Positions 25,734-34,794 are shown, counted from the first letter of the stretch. The stretch: 64,000 nucleotides of DNA from Mycolicibacterium phlei (GCF_001583415.1 NZ_CP014475.1:1178001-1242000), one strand, 5' to 3'. The notes: generated by a model not told the origin, from the sequence alone. Program-made: numbers and translations.

Positions 25734-28700
25734 TCAGCTCTCCAACGCCTGCAGCATCGGCAGCCACATCCGCTGCGCGTAGCGGTCCAGCCCGCGCTCG
25801 ACGAGATGGCTGAGCCAGGTGTTCTTCCCGAACGCCAGCTCATACGCCGGTTCGACGTCCTCGCCCGGGAAGTTGGCCGACTGCCAGCGGTAGCGCGCCC
25901 GCTGTTCCGGATCGCCGTGGCCGTGCACGGCCTCGGCCCACGCGTATGACGTCTTCACCGGCAGCGGCAGCGGTGCGCGGCGGCCCTCGTCGTACAGCGC
26001 GACCAGGTCGGCCAGCAGCTCCGGCGGCGATGCGGGCCGGCCCATCACCTCGGTGCGCGGGGTGGTGCCGCGGCGCGGGCGGCCGACGACGACGGCCTTC
26101 CACTCCCGGCCGGGATCGTGGGCGTACAAGGCCAGCAACAGGATCCATGGCTGCATCAGATGTCTGCCGTCGAGCTTGGAGTACGTCACCGACACCAGCC
26201 GGTCGTCGTACACCGGGGCGACGGTGCCGGTCACCCGGCGCCCGCCCAGGTCGATGTCGACGTCGACCGCCCGCGGGTCGGCCTTGCGGTACGGCTGCGC
26301 CGCCTGGGCGAGTTGCGTTGCCTGATCACAGATCTCGGTGGCGCGCTGCCAACCCAGGTGTCCGGGTGGCAGGGTGCCGCGCCGCCACTCGGCCTCGCGG
26401 GCCTGCCTGGGCGCCATGCCGCGCAGCATGTCGTGCAGCATGCGGTCGCCGACCGTCCACTCCTGCAGCGCGTCGAGGTCGACCGGCATCGCGTCCTCGA
26501 CCCCGTCGACCTCCCACGGCAGCGTGTAGTCCAGCGACCGGAAGAACCCCTTGACCGGATCCTTGAAGAACGCGACGAGGTCGGCGAGCACGACGTCGTC
26601 GGGCGGGGGAGCGGGCAGCGGGCCGGAGATGAACGGCGGCCGCTCGGCGCGTTCGGCGGCGCGGGTGGCGGCGGCCCGCTTGACGGTGGAGTCGAACGTG
26701 AACGGCTCGCCGGGCACCAGTGCGCCGGGGACGACGTTGCGGGTGTCGAAGGGCTGCAACGGATGTCGAGTGAGGACGTCCTCGCGGACGGGGTGCTCGG
26801 TGGTGCGGTCGAGCACGTCGAGCAGTTCGGCCAGCGGCACCGCGGGTGGGCGTTCCTGCCCGGAGTGCTCGTTGGCGCCGGTGTAGGTGATCACCAGCGT
26901 CTCGGTGGCGGCGCCGATCGCGTCGAGCAGCAGCTGGCGGTCCTCGGAGCGGATGTCGCGCTCACCGGTCATCGGGTCGCGGGCCAGCACGTCGTCGCCG
27001 TCGACGATGCCCAGCCGCGGGAACACCCCGTCGTCGAGACCCACCAGGCAGACCACCCGGTGCGGCACCGAGCGCATCGGCACCATCGTGCACACGGTCA
27101 GCGTCCCGGTACGGAAGTTGGCGCGGGTGGGACGGCCGGCGAGGTGACGGTCCAGCAGCGCGCGCACGTCGGCCAGCCGCATCTCGGTGCCGGCGCGCGG
27201 GCCCGCGGTGGCCAGGATCTCGGCGAACTCGCGTTCCAGTTGCGCGGTCTGCCAGACGTCGTCGTCGCCGACCTCGGTGAGCGAGGTGACGGCGTCGGTG
27301 AGCGCCGTCAGCCAGTCGGCGAGAGGCCGTGCGCCGGCGAGGTTCTCGACCGCGCGCTGCAGCCGTTCGACGTATTCGGCGAGCTGGCCGGCCAGGTCGA
27401 CGCGGTTGCTGCTGACGTCGTCGAGGGGCAACGTGGTGTCGATCCAGGCGTGCGAGTCGTCGGACATGGCGACCCCGGCGAGCACCCGGTCGATGCCGAA
27501 GCGCCAGGTGTTCTGGACGAAGTCGACGCCGTACGGCTTGCGGTGGTCCTTGTCGAAGCCCCAGCGGATGCCGGCCTGGCGGACCCAGCGGGTGATGTCC
27601 TCGAGGTCGTCGTCGCTGAAGTCGAAGCGGGCCCGCACCGGGGGCGCCTGCGCCAGGTTGAGCACCTCGCTGGCGGTGGCGCGCCCGCCGGCCAAGGTCA
27701 GCAGCTGGGCGGCGACGTTGAGCAGCGGGTTGGTCTGCACCAGCGCGCGGTCGGCCAGCCGCACCCGCAGCTGATGCGCCGGGTGCACGCCCTGGATCAT
27801 GTCGCCGAGCCCGAAGCCCGCCACGATCAGCGGGGCGTAGGTCTCGATGTCCGGGCACATGACGAGGATGTCGCGGGGTTCCAGCGTCGGGTCGTCGGCG
27901 AGCAGGCCGAGCAGCACCTCGCGCAGCACGTCGATCTGACGGGCCGGGCCGTGGCAGGCGTGTACCTGCACCGAGCGGTCGGTCTTGTCGTAGACGCGGC
28001 CGGCGGGGCGCAGCCGGTTGGCGGTGATGTCGGACTGCAGCCAGCCGAGCAGGGTGTCCGGGTGGTCGCGGCCGCCGAGGTACTCGTCGGTGGCCGGGTC
28101 GGCGGGCAGGGCGCGCTGCAGTTCGCGCAGGTCGCGGCCGAGGGTGGCCAGCAGCGGGTGGGCGACCTCCCGGTGGCTGGTGTCGTCGCGGCGGGGGATC
28201 TGGCCGTGCACGCCCTTCAGGGACTGCCACAGCGGGTCGCTGGGGTGCGGCAGCCACAGGTGCAGGTCGTGGTGGGTGGCCAGCGCCTCGAGCAGTTCGA
28301 TCTCGGTGCTGGGTAGCCGGGTGTGCCCGAACAGCGAGAGCCGCTGCGGCAGGTCGGTCGGCGACTCCCGCAGCCGGGCAACGGTTTTCGCGTGCCGGAT
28401 GTGCGGGGTGTCGGCGTCGATGCGGTCGATCAACGCGCGCCACAGGTGCGGCTGCCAGCTCAGGTCGGCCGGTACGCCACCGTCGGCGCCGTCCTCCCAG
28501 TCGACGAGCAGCTGCGGGCGCTGGCGGGCGTAGGAGGCGAACAGCCCGGCCAGCCGGCGCGCGACGGCGTAGCGGCGGCCCTGGCGCAGCTCCCTCTCGT
28601 CGCCGGCCTCGAAGTGACCGAGGTGGGTGGCCAGCGGTTTGCACCAGTCCTCGGTGCAGGAGGCGTCGATGACCTCCATCAGCGGCCAGACCATGGCGTC

Positions 28701-28973
28701 CGGCGACCACGGGTCGTCACCGGCGGCGGTGCCGGTGAGCTCGGCGATCAGCGAGCGCGGGTTGCGGAACGCGATGCCCGCGCACACGCCGTCGTCGCCG
28801 GTGCCCGAGCCCAGGATGTGGCTCAGCCGCTGGCTCAGCCAGCGTTCGACCCCCTTGGCCGGCACGATCACCAGCTCCTCGGCGAACGGATCGGCGGGCG
28901 GCTCGGAGAGCAGCGCACCGAGTCCGTCGGCCAGCAGATCGGTGCGTTCGGCCCGATGGATGTGAAGCGCCAT
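25734..28973 (-). CDS. recC: Exodeoxyribonuclease V subunit gamma, RecC
   Basis: A 1079-residue protein with inactive helicase-like and nuclease-like folds that bridges RecB and RecD and, in E. coli, recognises Chi. Typical segments include an early ELVIVPAKGVERWLSQRLS and HACHGPARQIDVLREVLLG in the middle. The ATG at 28973 (MALHIHRAER) matches the family start; the open frame continues upstream across a divergent gene and is not used. It is the first gene of the recCBD operon and is divergent from the HD-domain gene, with about 80 bases between starts. Confidence 0.94.
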   Translation of the reverse strand: MALHIHRAERTDLLADGLGALLSEPPADPFAEELVIVPAKGVERWLSQRLSHILGSGTGDDGVCAGIAFRNPRSLIAELTGTAAGDDPWSPDAMVWPLMEVIDASCTEDWCKPLATHLGHFEAGDERELRQGRRYAVARRLAGLFASYARQRPQLLVDWEDGADGGVPADLSWQPHLWRALIDRIDADTPHIRHAKTVARLRESPTDLPQRLSLFGHTRLPSTEIELLEALATHHDLHLWLPHPSDPLWQSLKGVHGQIPRRDDTSHREVAHPLLATLGRDLRELQRALPADPATDEYLGGRDHPDTLLGWLQSDITANRLRPAGRVYDKTDRSVQVHACHGPARQIDVLREVLLGLLADDPTLEPRDILVMCPDIETYAPLIVAGFGLGDMIQGVHPAHQLRVRLADRALVQTNPLLNVAAQLLTLAGGRATASEVLNLAQAPPVRARFDFSDDDLEDITRWVRQAGIRWGFDKDHRKPYGVDFVQNTWRFGIDRVLAGVAMSDDSHAWIDTTLPLDDVSSNRVDLAGQLAEYVERLQRAVENLAGARPLADWLTALTDAVTSLTEVGDDDVWQTAQLEREFAEILATAGPRAGTEMRLADVRALLDRHLAGRPTRANFRTGTLTVCTMVPMRSVPHRVVCLVGLDDGVFPRLGIVDGDDVLARDPMTGERDIRSEDRQLLLDAIGAATETLVITYTGANEHSGQERPPAVPLAELLDVLDRTTEHPVREDVLTRHPLQPFDTRNVVPGALVPGEPFTFDSTVKRAAATRAAERAERPPFISGPLPAPPPDDVVLADLVAFFKDPVKGFFRSLDYTLPWEVDGVEDAMPVDLDALQEWTVGDRMLHDMLRGMAPRQAREAEWRRGTLPPGHLGWQRATEICDQATQLAQAAQPYRKADPRAVDVDIDLGGRRVTGTVAPVYDDRLVSVTYSKLDGRHLMQPWILLLALYAHDPGREWKAVVVGRPRRGTTPRTEVMGRPASPPELLADLVALYDEGRRAPLPLPVKTSYAWAEAVHGHGDPEQRARYRWQSANFPGEDVEPAYELAFGKNTWLSHLVERGLDRYAQRMWLPMLQALES

Positions 28974-29051
28974 CGGTGCCACCCTAAGAGGTGGGTACGA
29001 CATTCGCGGCAACCCGGGCGGCGTGTGTGCGGCATGGGTGAGGATGGCGAG

Positions 29052-29642
29052 ATGAGCGAGACGTCCGCACCGCGGCTGGGCCCCCGGTTCGAGGAGGCGC
29101 TCGGCTACGCCGCCGAGCTGCACCGCACGCAGACCCGCAAGGCCAGCAAGGTGCCCTACATCGGCCATCTGCTGTCGGTGGCGGGGCTGGTGATCGAGGA
29201 CGACGGCACCGAGACCGAGGCCATCGCGGCGCTGCTGCACGACGCCGCCGAGGATCAGGGCGGTGAGGCGACGCTGGCGCAGATCGCCGCGCGGTTCGGA
29301 CCGGAGGTCGCCGACATCGTTGCCGAGTGCAGCGACACCACCGTCGTCCCGAAGCCGCCGTGGCGCAAGCGCAAGGAGGACTACATCGCGCACCTGGGGT
29401 CGGTGTCGGACAGCACGATTCGGGTGTCGATGGCCGACAAGCTCGATAACGCCCGCGCCATCCTGCGCGACCTGCGCCGCGAGGGCCCGTCGGTGTGGCA
29501 GCGGTTCAACACCTCCGACCCGCAGGACCACCTCTGGTACTACCGCTCGCTGCTGGCGGTGTACCGGCAGCGCAGCACCAGCTGGATGGTCGACGAGCTG
29601 GCTCGCGTGATCGACACCCTGGCCGGGGAGATCGCCGGCTGA
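29052..29642 (+). CDS. Single-domain HD phosphohydrolase, SpoT-like small alarmone hydrolase
   Basis: A 196-residue protein with the RelA/SpoT hydrolase-type HD domain and no synthetase domain. The metal motif appears as KVPYIGHLLSVAG, then ALLHDAAEDQGG (HDxxED), then RVSMADKLDNARAI. The expected reaction is hydrolysis of (p)ppGpp or a related nucleotide. The ATG at 29052 has GGATGGCGAG upstream. It is divergent from recC. The link with stress alarmones is from family knowledge; the substrate is not shown by the sequence. Confidence 0.82.
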   Translation: MSETSAPRLGPRFEEALGYAAELHRTQTRKASKVPYIGHLLSVAGLVIEDDGTETEAIAALLHDAAEDQGGEATLAQIAARFGPEVADIVAECSDTTVVPKPPWRKRKEDYIAHLGSVSDSTIRVSMADKLDNARAILRDLRREGPSVWQRFNTSDPQDHLWYYRSLLAVYRQRSTSWMVDELARVIDTLAGEIAG

Positions 29643-29681
29643 CCCTTGCCCGGGTGTTAGTGGCACCTACATACTGCACAG

Positions 29682-30833
29682 GTGCGGACACGAGGAGCGA
29701 TCCTGCACGGGGTCGGTCAACCCTGGTCGGTCGAGGAGTTCGAGCTGGACCCGCCGCGCGCGGGGGAGGTGCTGGTCCGGTTGGCGGCCGCCGGGCTGTG
29801 CCACTCCGACGAGCACATCCGCAACGGCGACATGTCCGCCCCGAACGAGGTCATGCGCGCCATGGGCATGCCGGAGATGTTCCCGCTCATCGGCGGACAC
29901 GAGGGCGCGGGTGTCGTCGTCGAGGTGGGCGACGGCGTCACCGGCCTGGCACCCGGCGACCATGTGGTGATGTCGTTCGTCGCCACCTGCGGGCGCTGCC
30001 GCTGGTGTGCCTCCGGTGCGCAATACCTCTGCGACTGCGGCTCGTTGACGATGGTGCCCGGTATGCCCACCGACGGCACGTTCCGCCACCACACGCTGGC
30101 CGGCAAGGGGCTGGGCCATCTGTCGAAGATCGGGGCGTTCGCCGAGCACACCGTCGTCGCGGAGACCTCGCTGATCAAGATCGATCCCGAGATCCCGTTG
30201 CGTACAGCGGCGTTGGTGTCGTGCGCGGTGCCGACGGGCTACGGGTCGATGGCCAACCGGGCCGGTGTGCGCGGCGGGGACACCGCGGTGGTGCTGGGCT
30301 GCGGCGGCATCGGGATGTGCGCGGTGCAGGCGGCACGGATCCACGGGGCGCGTCACATCGTCGCGGTGGATCCCTCGGAGTTCAAACGCAAGTCGGCGCT
30401 GGACTTCGGGGCGACGCACACCGCGGCGTCGGCGGCCGAGGCCGTCGGGCTGGTGCGTGAGCTGACCCGCGGGGTGATGGCCGACGCGGTCGTCGTCGCA
30501 CCGTCGGTGGTGCGGCAGGAGACCCCGGCGGCCGGGCTGGCGTTGACGCGCAAGGGCGGCACCTGTGTGCTGACCGGGATGGCGTCGCAGACACTGCGGT
30601 CCTTCGACTTCAACGTGCAGGACTTCACGCTGATGAACAAGACGCTGGCCGGCACGATCCTCGGCTCGATGAACCCGCGCTCGGATGTGCCGATGCTGTT
30701 GGAGCTGTACGCCTCCGGCCAGCTCAAGCTCGACGAGATGATCACCCGCACCTACACCCTGGACCAGATCAACGACGGCTACCAGGATCTGCGGTCCGAC
30801 CGCAACGTCCGCGGCGTGATCGTGTTCGACTAA
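29682..30833 (+). CDS. Zinc-dependent alcohol dehydrogenase, NDMA-dependent type
   Basis: A 383-residue medium-chain zinc dehydrogenase. The catalytic-zinc region is GLCHSDEH with GGHEGAGVV. The structural-zinc lobe is CGRCRWCASGAQYLC. The NAD-binding motif VVLGCGGIGMCAVQ follows. The sequence resembles the NDMA-dependent class III dehydrogenases of actinobacteria, which keep NAD bound. The start is a GTG at 29682. The gene ends within the tail of the convergent TetR gene (4-base overlap), which may regulate it. Confidence 0.88.
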   Translation: MRTRGAILHGVGQPWSVEEFELDPPRAGEVLVRLAAAGLCHSDEHIRNGDMSAPNEVMRAMGMPEMFPLIGGHEGAGVVVEVGDGVTGLAPGDHVVMSFVATCGRCRWCASGAQYLCDCGSLTMVPGMPTDGTFRHHTLAGKGLGHLSKIGAFAEHTVVAETSLIKIDPEIPLRTAALVSCAVPTGYGSMANRAGVRGGDTAVVLGCGGIGMCAVQAARIHGARHIVAVDPSEFKRKSALDFGATHTAASAAEAVGLVRELTRGVMADAVVVAPSVVRQETPAAGLALTRKGGTCVLTGMASQTLRSFDFNVQDFTLMNKTLAGTILGSMNPRSDVPMLLELYASGQLKLDEMITRTYTLDQINDGYQDLRSDRNVRGVIVFD

Positions 30834-31435
30834 CGATGCGTGGTGCCGTCGACGATGAGGCGGGCCAGCTCCCGCACCATCCGGTCCTTGCCGGGAATCC
30901 GCTTCTGCGCCGGGTACACCCAGTCCTCGAGAACCACTGAGCCGACGATCATCGCGGCGACGGCGCCGATGGTGGCCGGGCTGTCCTCACCTTTGATGCC
31001 GTGCCGGTCGGCCACCGGGTACGAGGCGTCGTGCACGGCGCGCAGACCCGTGCGCAGTGCACCGCTGACCGCGATGGAGGCGGCGTGCAGGTCGCTGCGC
31101 GGGTCCGATCGCGCCGCGATGAGTTCCTGAAAGATCCGGTGATGACGACGGACCAGCGTGTAGAGCCCGTCGGCGAGTTGGGTGGCCATCTGCTCAAGCG
31201 TTGCCGCGCTGGAGGATTCGACCCACGACCGGCTCCACTCGTCGATGTCGTTCTTGAGCGGGGCCAGCACGCTGGCCTCGAACACGTCGACCTTGGACCC
31301 GAAGTGCCGGAACAGCGTCAGTTCGGCGACCCGCGCCCGGGCGGCGATCTCCTTGGTGGTGGTCGCGCGGTAGCCGCGCTCGGTGAACAGCTCGCGGGCC
31401 GCGTCGAGGAGACGGTCCCGGACGCTGACAGGCAT
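30830..31435 (-). CDS. TetR-family transcriptional regulator
   Basis: A 201-residue TetR repressor-type protein. The N-terminal helix-turn-helix is clear (LFTERGYRATTTKEIAARAR, then LTLFRHFGSK). The C-terminal ligand-binding domain is all helical with no recognised ligand motif. It is convergent with the alcohol dehydrogenase and overlaps its last 4 bases. Whether it controls that gene, itself or others cannot be read here. Confidence 0.9.
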   Translation of the reverse strand: MPVSVRDRLLDAARELFTERGYRATTTKEIAARARVAELTLFRHFGSKVDVFEASVLAPLKNDIDEWSRSWVESSSAATLEQMATQLADGLYTLVRRHHRIFQELIAARSDPRSDLHAASIAVSGALRTGLRAVHDASYPVADRHGIKGEDSPATIGAVAAMIVGSVVLEDWVYPAQKRIPGKDRMVRELARLIVDGTTHR

Positions 31436-31478
31436 GGCGACAGTCTAGCCGGGAGGTGCGGTAGCTGAAGTCTCCGCT

Positions 31479-31577
31479 GTGGCAAAGCTTCTCGACGCGC
31501 CGGACCGGGTGATGACGGTGATCGGCCGGCCCGACACGTGGGACCGCGAGACGCACGGCTACACGGTGGCGCGCTGA
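31479..31577 (+). other. Possible 32-codon reading frame or gene remnant
   Basis: A GTG-initiated frame reads VAKLLDAPDRVMTVIGRPDT and ends GYTVAR at 31577, 19 bases before the rhodanese gene. It reads like the C-terminal tail of a larger protein rather than random sequence. I cannot assign it. It may be a leader peptide, a decayed gene end or chance. Confidence 0.2.
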
Positions 31578-31596
31578 ACCCGACTACCGTCAGGGC

Positions 31597-32391
31597 ATGG
31601 TCTTCATCAGCGCGCAGGAGTTGACGGGTCTGCTCGGGACGGTGACGCTGCTCGACGTCCGCTGGCAGCTGACCGAGCCCGACGGCCGGGCCGCCTACGA
31701 GGCGGAGCACATTCCGGGGGCGGTGTACGTGTCGCTGGAGGACGAGCTCAGCGATCACAGCGTCCCCGGTCGCGGCCGGCATCCGCTGCCGTCGGGGGCG
31801 GCGCTGCAGGAGTCGGCACGACGCTGGGGTGTGCGGGCCGGGGTGCCGGTCGTCGTCTACGACGACTGGAACCGGGCCGGCTCGGCGCGGGCGTGGTGGG
31901 TGCTGACCGCCGCGGGCATTCCCGACGTGCGGATCCTCGACGGCGGGCTGGTGGCGTGGAAGGCGGCCGGCGGGCCCGTCGAGTCCGATGCGGTCACGCC
32001 GGAGCCGGGGGATGTGACCGTCGCGCACGAGGACCTCTACGCGGGGGCACTGCCGACGCTGCGCGCCGACGAGCTGCTGGACCGGTCCGGGGTGCTGCTC
32101 GACGCGCGGGCGCCGGAGCGCTACCGCGGCGAGGTGGAGCCCGTCGACCCCGTCGCCGGGCACATCCCGGGCGCGCGCAACCTGCCGAGCACGAGCCTGC
32201 TCGCCGAGGACGGGACGCTGCGCCGCGACGTGTCGCTGCCGGATTCCGACGTCGCGGTGTACTGCGGATCGGGGGTGACGGCGTCGGTGGTGATCGCCGC
32301 GCTGGCCGAGGCCGGGGTGGACGCGGCGCTGTTCCCGGGGTCGTGGTCGGAGTGGAGCTCGGACCCGTCGCGCCCGGTGGAGCGCGGCTGA
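31597..32391 (+). CDS. Thiosulfate/3-mercaptopyruvate sulfurtransferase (two rhodanese domains)
   Basis: A 264-residue tandem-rhodanese enzyme. The N-terminal non-catalytic domain contains VTLLDVRW and HIPGAVYV. The C-terminal domain has LLDARAPERYRGE, GHIPGARNLPS and the active-site loop VYCGSGVTAS with nucleophile C223. The CGSGVTA loop is typical of the 3-mercaptopyruvate/thiosulfate group. No signal peptide is seen. Rhodaneses can detoxify cyanide to thiocyanate, which may be relevant given the Nit1C-type cluster about 26 kb away; that link is inference. Confidence 0.88.
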   Translation: MVFISAQELTGLLGTVTLLDVRWQLTEPDGRAAYEAEHIPGAVYVSLEDELSDHSVPGRGRHPLPSGAALQESARRWGVRAGVPVVVYDDWNRAGSARAWWVLTAAGIPDVRILDGGLVAWKAAGGPVESDAVTPEPGDVTVAHEDLYAGALPTLRADELLDRSGVLLDARAPERYRGEVEPVDPVAGHIPGARNLPSTSLLAEDGTLRRDVSLPDSDVAVYCGSGVTASVVIAALAEAGVDAALFPGSWSEWSSDPSRPVERG

Positions 32392-32409
32392 CTTTCGGGT
32401 TAAGGGCCC

Positions 32410-32470
32410 GCGAGTTCTACACCAGGGCTGCGATCGGCGACGGATCGCGACCCTGGTGTAGAACTCGGCG
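32410..32470. repeat. Dispersed palindrome family A, copy 1
   Basis: Arms CGAGTTCTACACCAGGG (32411-32427) and its exact reverse complement (32451-32467) flank a 23-base loop that is itself partly palindromic. The same arm occurs at 33886 and 39922. It lies just after the rhodanese stop, in a convergent gap. Confidence 0.9.
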
Positions 32471-32516
32471 ACCCGTCGCGCGCAAAAGGCCGCGCGCTAA
32501 AGGGCGCGCAATAGGC

Positions 32517-32552
32517 GAGGCCCTTCCCGATCCGGCACTCGGGAAGGGCCTC
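32517..32552. terminator. Bidirectional hairpin terminator
   Basis: GAGGCCCTTCCCGA (32517-32530) and TCGGGAAGGGCCTC (32539-32552) are perfect 14-bp arms with an 8-base loop. The hairpin lies between the convergent rhodanese and small secreted-protein genes, so it can serve both strands. Confidence 0.8.
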
Positions 32553-32564
32553 TGGTCAAGTGGT

Positions 32565-32792
32565 CTACGAGAACAGGTTCTGGACGTGGAAGTGGCCGCC
32601 GTGGTGGTGGATCGTGCCCTGCGGATGGGCGTGGGTCTGCGGGGTGGCGACCAGCCCGGGCCGCGGGGTGTTGTCCGGCGTGTAGGTGCCGGCGTGGGCG
32701 GCCGCGGAGAAGCCGAACGCTGCGGCGAGCAGACCCGCCATGACGAACGGGATGGCGAAGATGCTGGCGATGCGGGTGCGGATGGTGGTCAT
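32565..32792 (-). CDS. Small secreted histidine-rich protein (75 aa)
   Basis: A 75-residue precursor with a clear Sec signal peptide (MTTIRTRIASIFAIPF, then a hydrophobic stretch ending SAAAHAG). The mature part is about 40 residues and His-rich (HAHPQGTIHHHGGHFHVQ), which suggests metal binding. The ATG at 32792 has a strong AAAGAGGAG ribosome site, so it was preferred to an upstream ATG. Function unknown; a periplasmic or extracellular metal-binding peptide is an inference. Confidence 0.78.
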   Translation of the reverse strand: MTTIRTRIASIFAIPFVMAGLLAAAFGFSAAAHAGTYTPDNTPRPGLVATPQTHAHPQGTIHHHGGHFHVQNLFS

Positions 32793-32887
32793 GTCGTTCT
32801 CCTCTTTGAGTTCGTTTTCCGGTGTGTTCCGGCGATGACTCAAGAGTGCTGCTCAGCGGCCGAAATGTATGTCGGGCGACCGGTGGA

Positions 32888-33793
32888 TCAGGGGGTGGAA
32901 TCCGGTGTCCCCCGATCGGTGGACCCCGGCGAGCGTCGCCGCTTCGGCTTGGGCGGGTCCCAGCCGCGGCGCCGGAAGGCGTCGAACACCCGGTGCAGGA
33001 TGTACGCCCGGCTGTGCTCCTTGAGCACGTGGATATCGATCCAGCCCTGATGGTCGACGAACTCGTTGCGCCCGACGTCGTGGACGTAGCGTTTGCGGTC
33101 CTCGCTGTGGTGCACCCCGTCGTAGTCCAGCCCGACCTTCGGCTCCTCGTAGCCCATGTCGAGGAACGCCTCGGTGTAGCCGTCGTACAGCCGGATCTGG
33201 GTGCGCGGCGCGGGCAGTCCGGCGTCGATGAGTATCAGGCGGACGCGGGTCTCCTCGGGTGACTGCGCGCCACCGTCCATGAGCGACAAGGCGATCCGTG
33301 CGCGACGGACTCCCCGCGCTCCGCGGTACCGCTCCAGCAGCGGCAGCACGTCGGCGGCGGTCAGACCCGTTGCCGCCGAGAGCGCGTCGAGATGCGCGAC
33401 GGCCTGGTTGCGCGGCAGGTGCCGGGCGAGATCCAGCGCGGTGCGGGCGACGCTGGTCACCGGCAGCTCACCGATGTAGGTGATCTCGTCGGGGGCGATG
33501 CGTTCCTCCCGGACGATGACGCCGTCGCGGCGGCGACCGTGTGCGGTGATGATCTCGATCGGCGTCGACGCGCGGACCCACTTCGCGCCGTGCAGCGCCG
33601 CGGCCGCCCGCCCCGCGATGATGCCCCGGCGGCCGGAGTGCAGCCACGCCGCCATCGCGTTCATGTGCACGGTGCGTTCGGCGCCGTTGGGGATGTACAC
33701 CCGCGGCAGGACCGCGGTGTTGCGCCAACGCAGTTGTCCTCGGGTGAGCCGGCCTGCGGCGAGGGCCTCGGGGCCCAGAAACGGTGTCCACAT
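32888..33793 (-). CDS. DUF559 / AbiEi-antitoxin-like protein
   Basis: A 301-residue protein with two parts. The N-terminal part resembles AbiEi-type winged-helix domains (LTRGQLRWRNTAVLPRVYIP, then RAAAALHGAKW). The C-terminal part is DUF559-like, in the Vsr/restriction-endonuclease superfamily, with VGLDYDGVHH and VLKEHSRAYILHRV. Such proteins are common in multiple copies in mycobacteria. No partner AbiEii-type nucleotidyltransferase is adjacent, so this is not a recognisable toxin-antitoxin pair. Function uncertain. Confidence 0.75.
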   Translation of the reverse strand: MWTPFLGPEALAAGRLTRGQLRWRNTAVLPRVYIPNGAERTVHMNAMAAWLHSGRRGIIAGRAAAALHGAKWVRASTPIEIITAHGRRRDGVIVREERIAPDEITYIGELPVTSVARTALDLARHLPRNQAVAHLDALSAATGLTAADVLPLLERYRGARGVRRARIALSLMDGGAQSPEETRVRLILIDAGLPAPRTQIRLYDGYTEAFLDMGYEEPKVGLDYDGVHHSEDRKRYVHDVGRNEFVDHQGWIDIHVLKEHSRAYILHRVFDAFRRRGWDPPKPKRRRSPGSTDRGTPDSTP

Positions 33794-33885
33794 GCCGTGA
33801 GCGTGACGACGCCCCACGACAGATTCGGCTCTCGGACAGCCGTTTCGGGGTGGACCTGTGGATAACTCCGCGGTTTAGTGCGTCG

Positions 33886-33942
33886 CGAGTTCTACACCAG
33901 GGTCGTGGTCAGCCCGAAATCACGACCCTGGTGTAGAACTCG
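33886..33942. repeat. Dispersed palindrome family A, copy 2
   Basis: Perfect 22-bp arms at 33886-33907 and 33921-33942, beginning CGAGTTCTACACCAGGGTCG, surround a 13-base loop. It lies between the start of the DUF559 gene and the end of the DUF3060 gene. It is the best-preserved copy of the family in this window. Confidence 0.92.
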
Positions 33943-33985
33943 GCGAAGAAAAGGGAAGCAAGGGCGCCCGGGCGCCGGGGCGCAG

Positions 33986-34699
33986 CTAGCCGCGCGTGAC
34001 GATGTTGTCGCCCGACGCGCTGATCTCCGGGTCGCCGTCGTGGAAGACGACCTCGTTGTCGAAGCCCGATGCCTGGATCCGGTCGGCGCTGTCGACGGTG
34101 ACGTCGTTCTCGATACCCGAGACGTTCACGCTCGCGCAGTGGCCCAGCAGGGTGAGGGTGTTGTTGACCCCGCTGACGCTGATGTGGGCGCCGTTGCACT
34201 CGACGATGTCGACGTTCTCGACCCCCGCGATGCTGTACTGCCCGCCCGCCGGGGCGACCGCCACCTTCGGCGGCGCATCCGGATCCGGGGTGGGGATGTC
34301 GATCGACGGGAAGCTCGGCATGGTCCACGTGGGGACCGCGATCGACGGGGGATCGTCGAAGGAGCCGCCGATGGTGGGCGACCCGACGGTGCTCGACCGC
34401 ATGATCGCCAGCACGGTGCCGATCGCGGCCACCACCATGACCGCGACCGCCCCGATGATCCCGAAGATCAGCCACGGCGAGATACCCGACCGTGGAGCCT
34501 GCGGGTAGGCGACCCCGAACGGCGGTGCCGCATACGGTGACTGCCCGTACGGCTGCTGGTACGGCTCGTCGTAGACCGGCGGCGGCAGGGCCGAGGTGTC
34601 GGTCCGGGTTCGGTCCTCGGCGCCGAGTTCCACCCCGGAGCGGGTCAGCGGCTGTTCCAGCTGCCGGATCCGCTCCTCCGGGTCGTCCTGCGGGTTCAT
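33986..34699 (-). CDS. DUF3060 membrane-anchored protein
   Basis: A 237-residue protein. A Pro/Tyr/Gln-rich cytoplasmic part (YDEPYQQPYGQSPYAAPPFG) precedes one membrane helix (WLIFGIIGAVAVMVVAAIG). A Pro-rich linker and a C-terminal DUF3060 beta-rich repeat domain follow, with ISVSGVNNTLTL, NVSGIENDVTV and ASGFDNEVVF. The extracytoplasmic domain looks like a short beta-solenoid. The start at 34699 is preferred to 34717. It is divergent from the PP2C phosphatase gene. Function unknown. Confidence 0.8.
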   Translation of the reverse strand: MNPQDDPEERIRQLEQPLTRSGVELGAEDRTRTDTSALPPPVYDEPYQQPYGQSPYAAPPFGVAYPQAPRSGISPWLIFGIIGAVAVMVVAAIGTVLAIMRSSTVGSPTIGGSFDDPPSIAVPTWTMPSFPSIDIPTPDPDAPPKVAVAPAGGQYSIAGVENVDIVECNGAHISVSGVNNTLTLLGHCASVNVSGIENDVTVDSADRIQASGFDNEVVFHDGDPEISASGDNIVTRG

Positions 34700-34794
34700 G
34701 CGCAGATGCTCCCACATGTCGTGGCGATGGTCGACGGAGATCGGCCCGCGATGTCGTAGGGTTCGGCTGCGGTGTCGAGGAGGGAAACTGGGCG

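Noticed and set aside
22647..25949. An 1100-codon plus-strand frame opposite recB
   Set aside because: Its composition is Gln/Arg/His/Val-rich without domains, while recB on the other strand has complete helicase and nuclease motifs.
32888..33793. A complete AbiE toxin-antitoxin pair
   Set aside because: No nucleotidyltransferase-type toxin gene is adjacent on either side.
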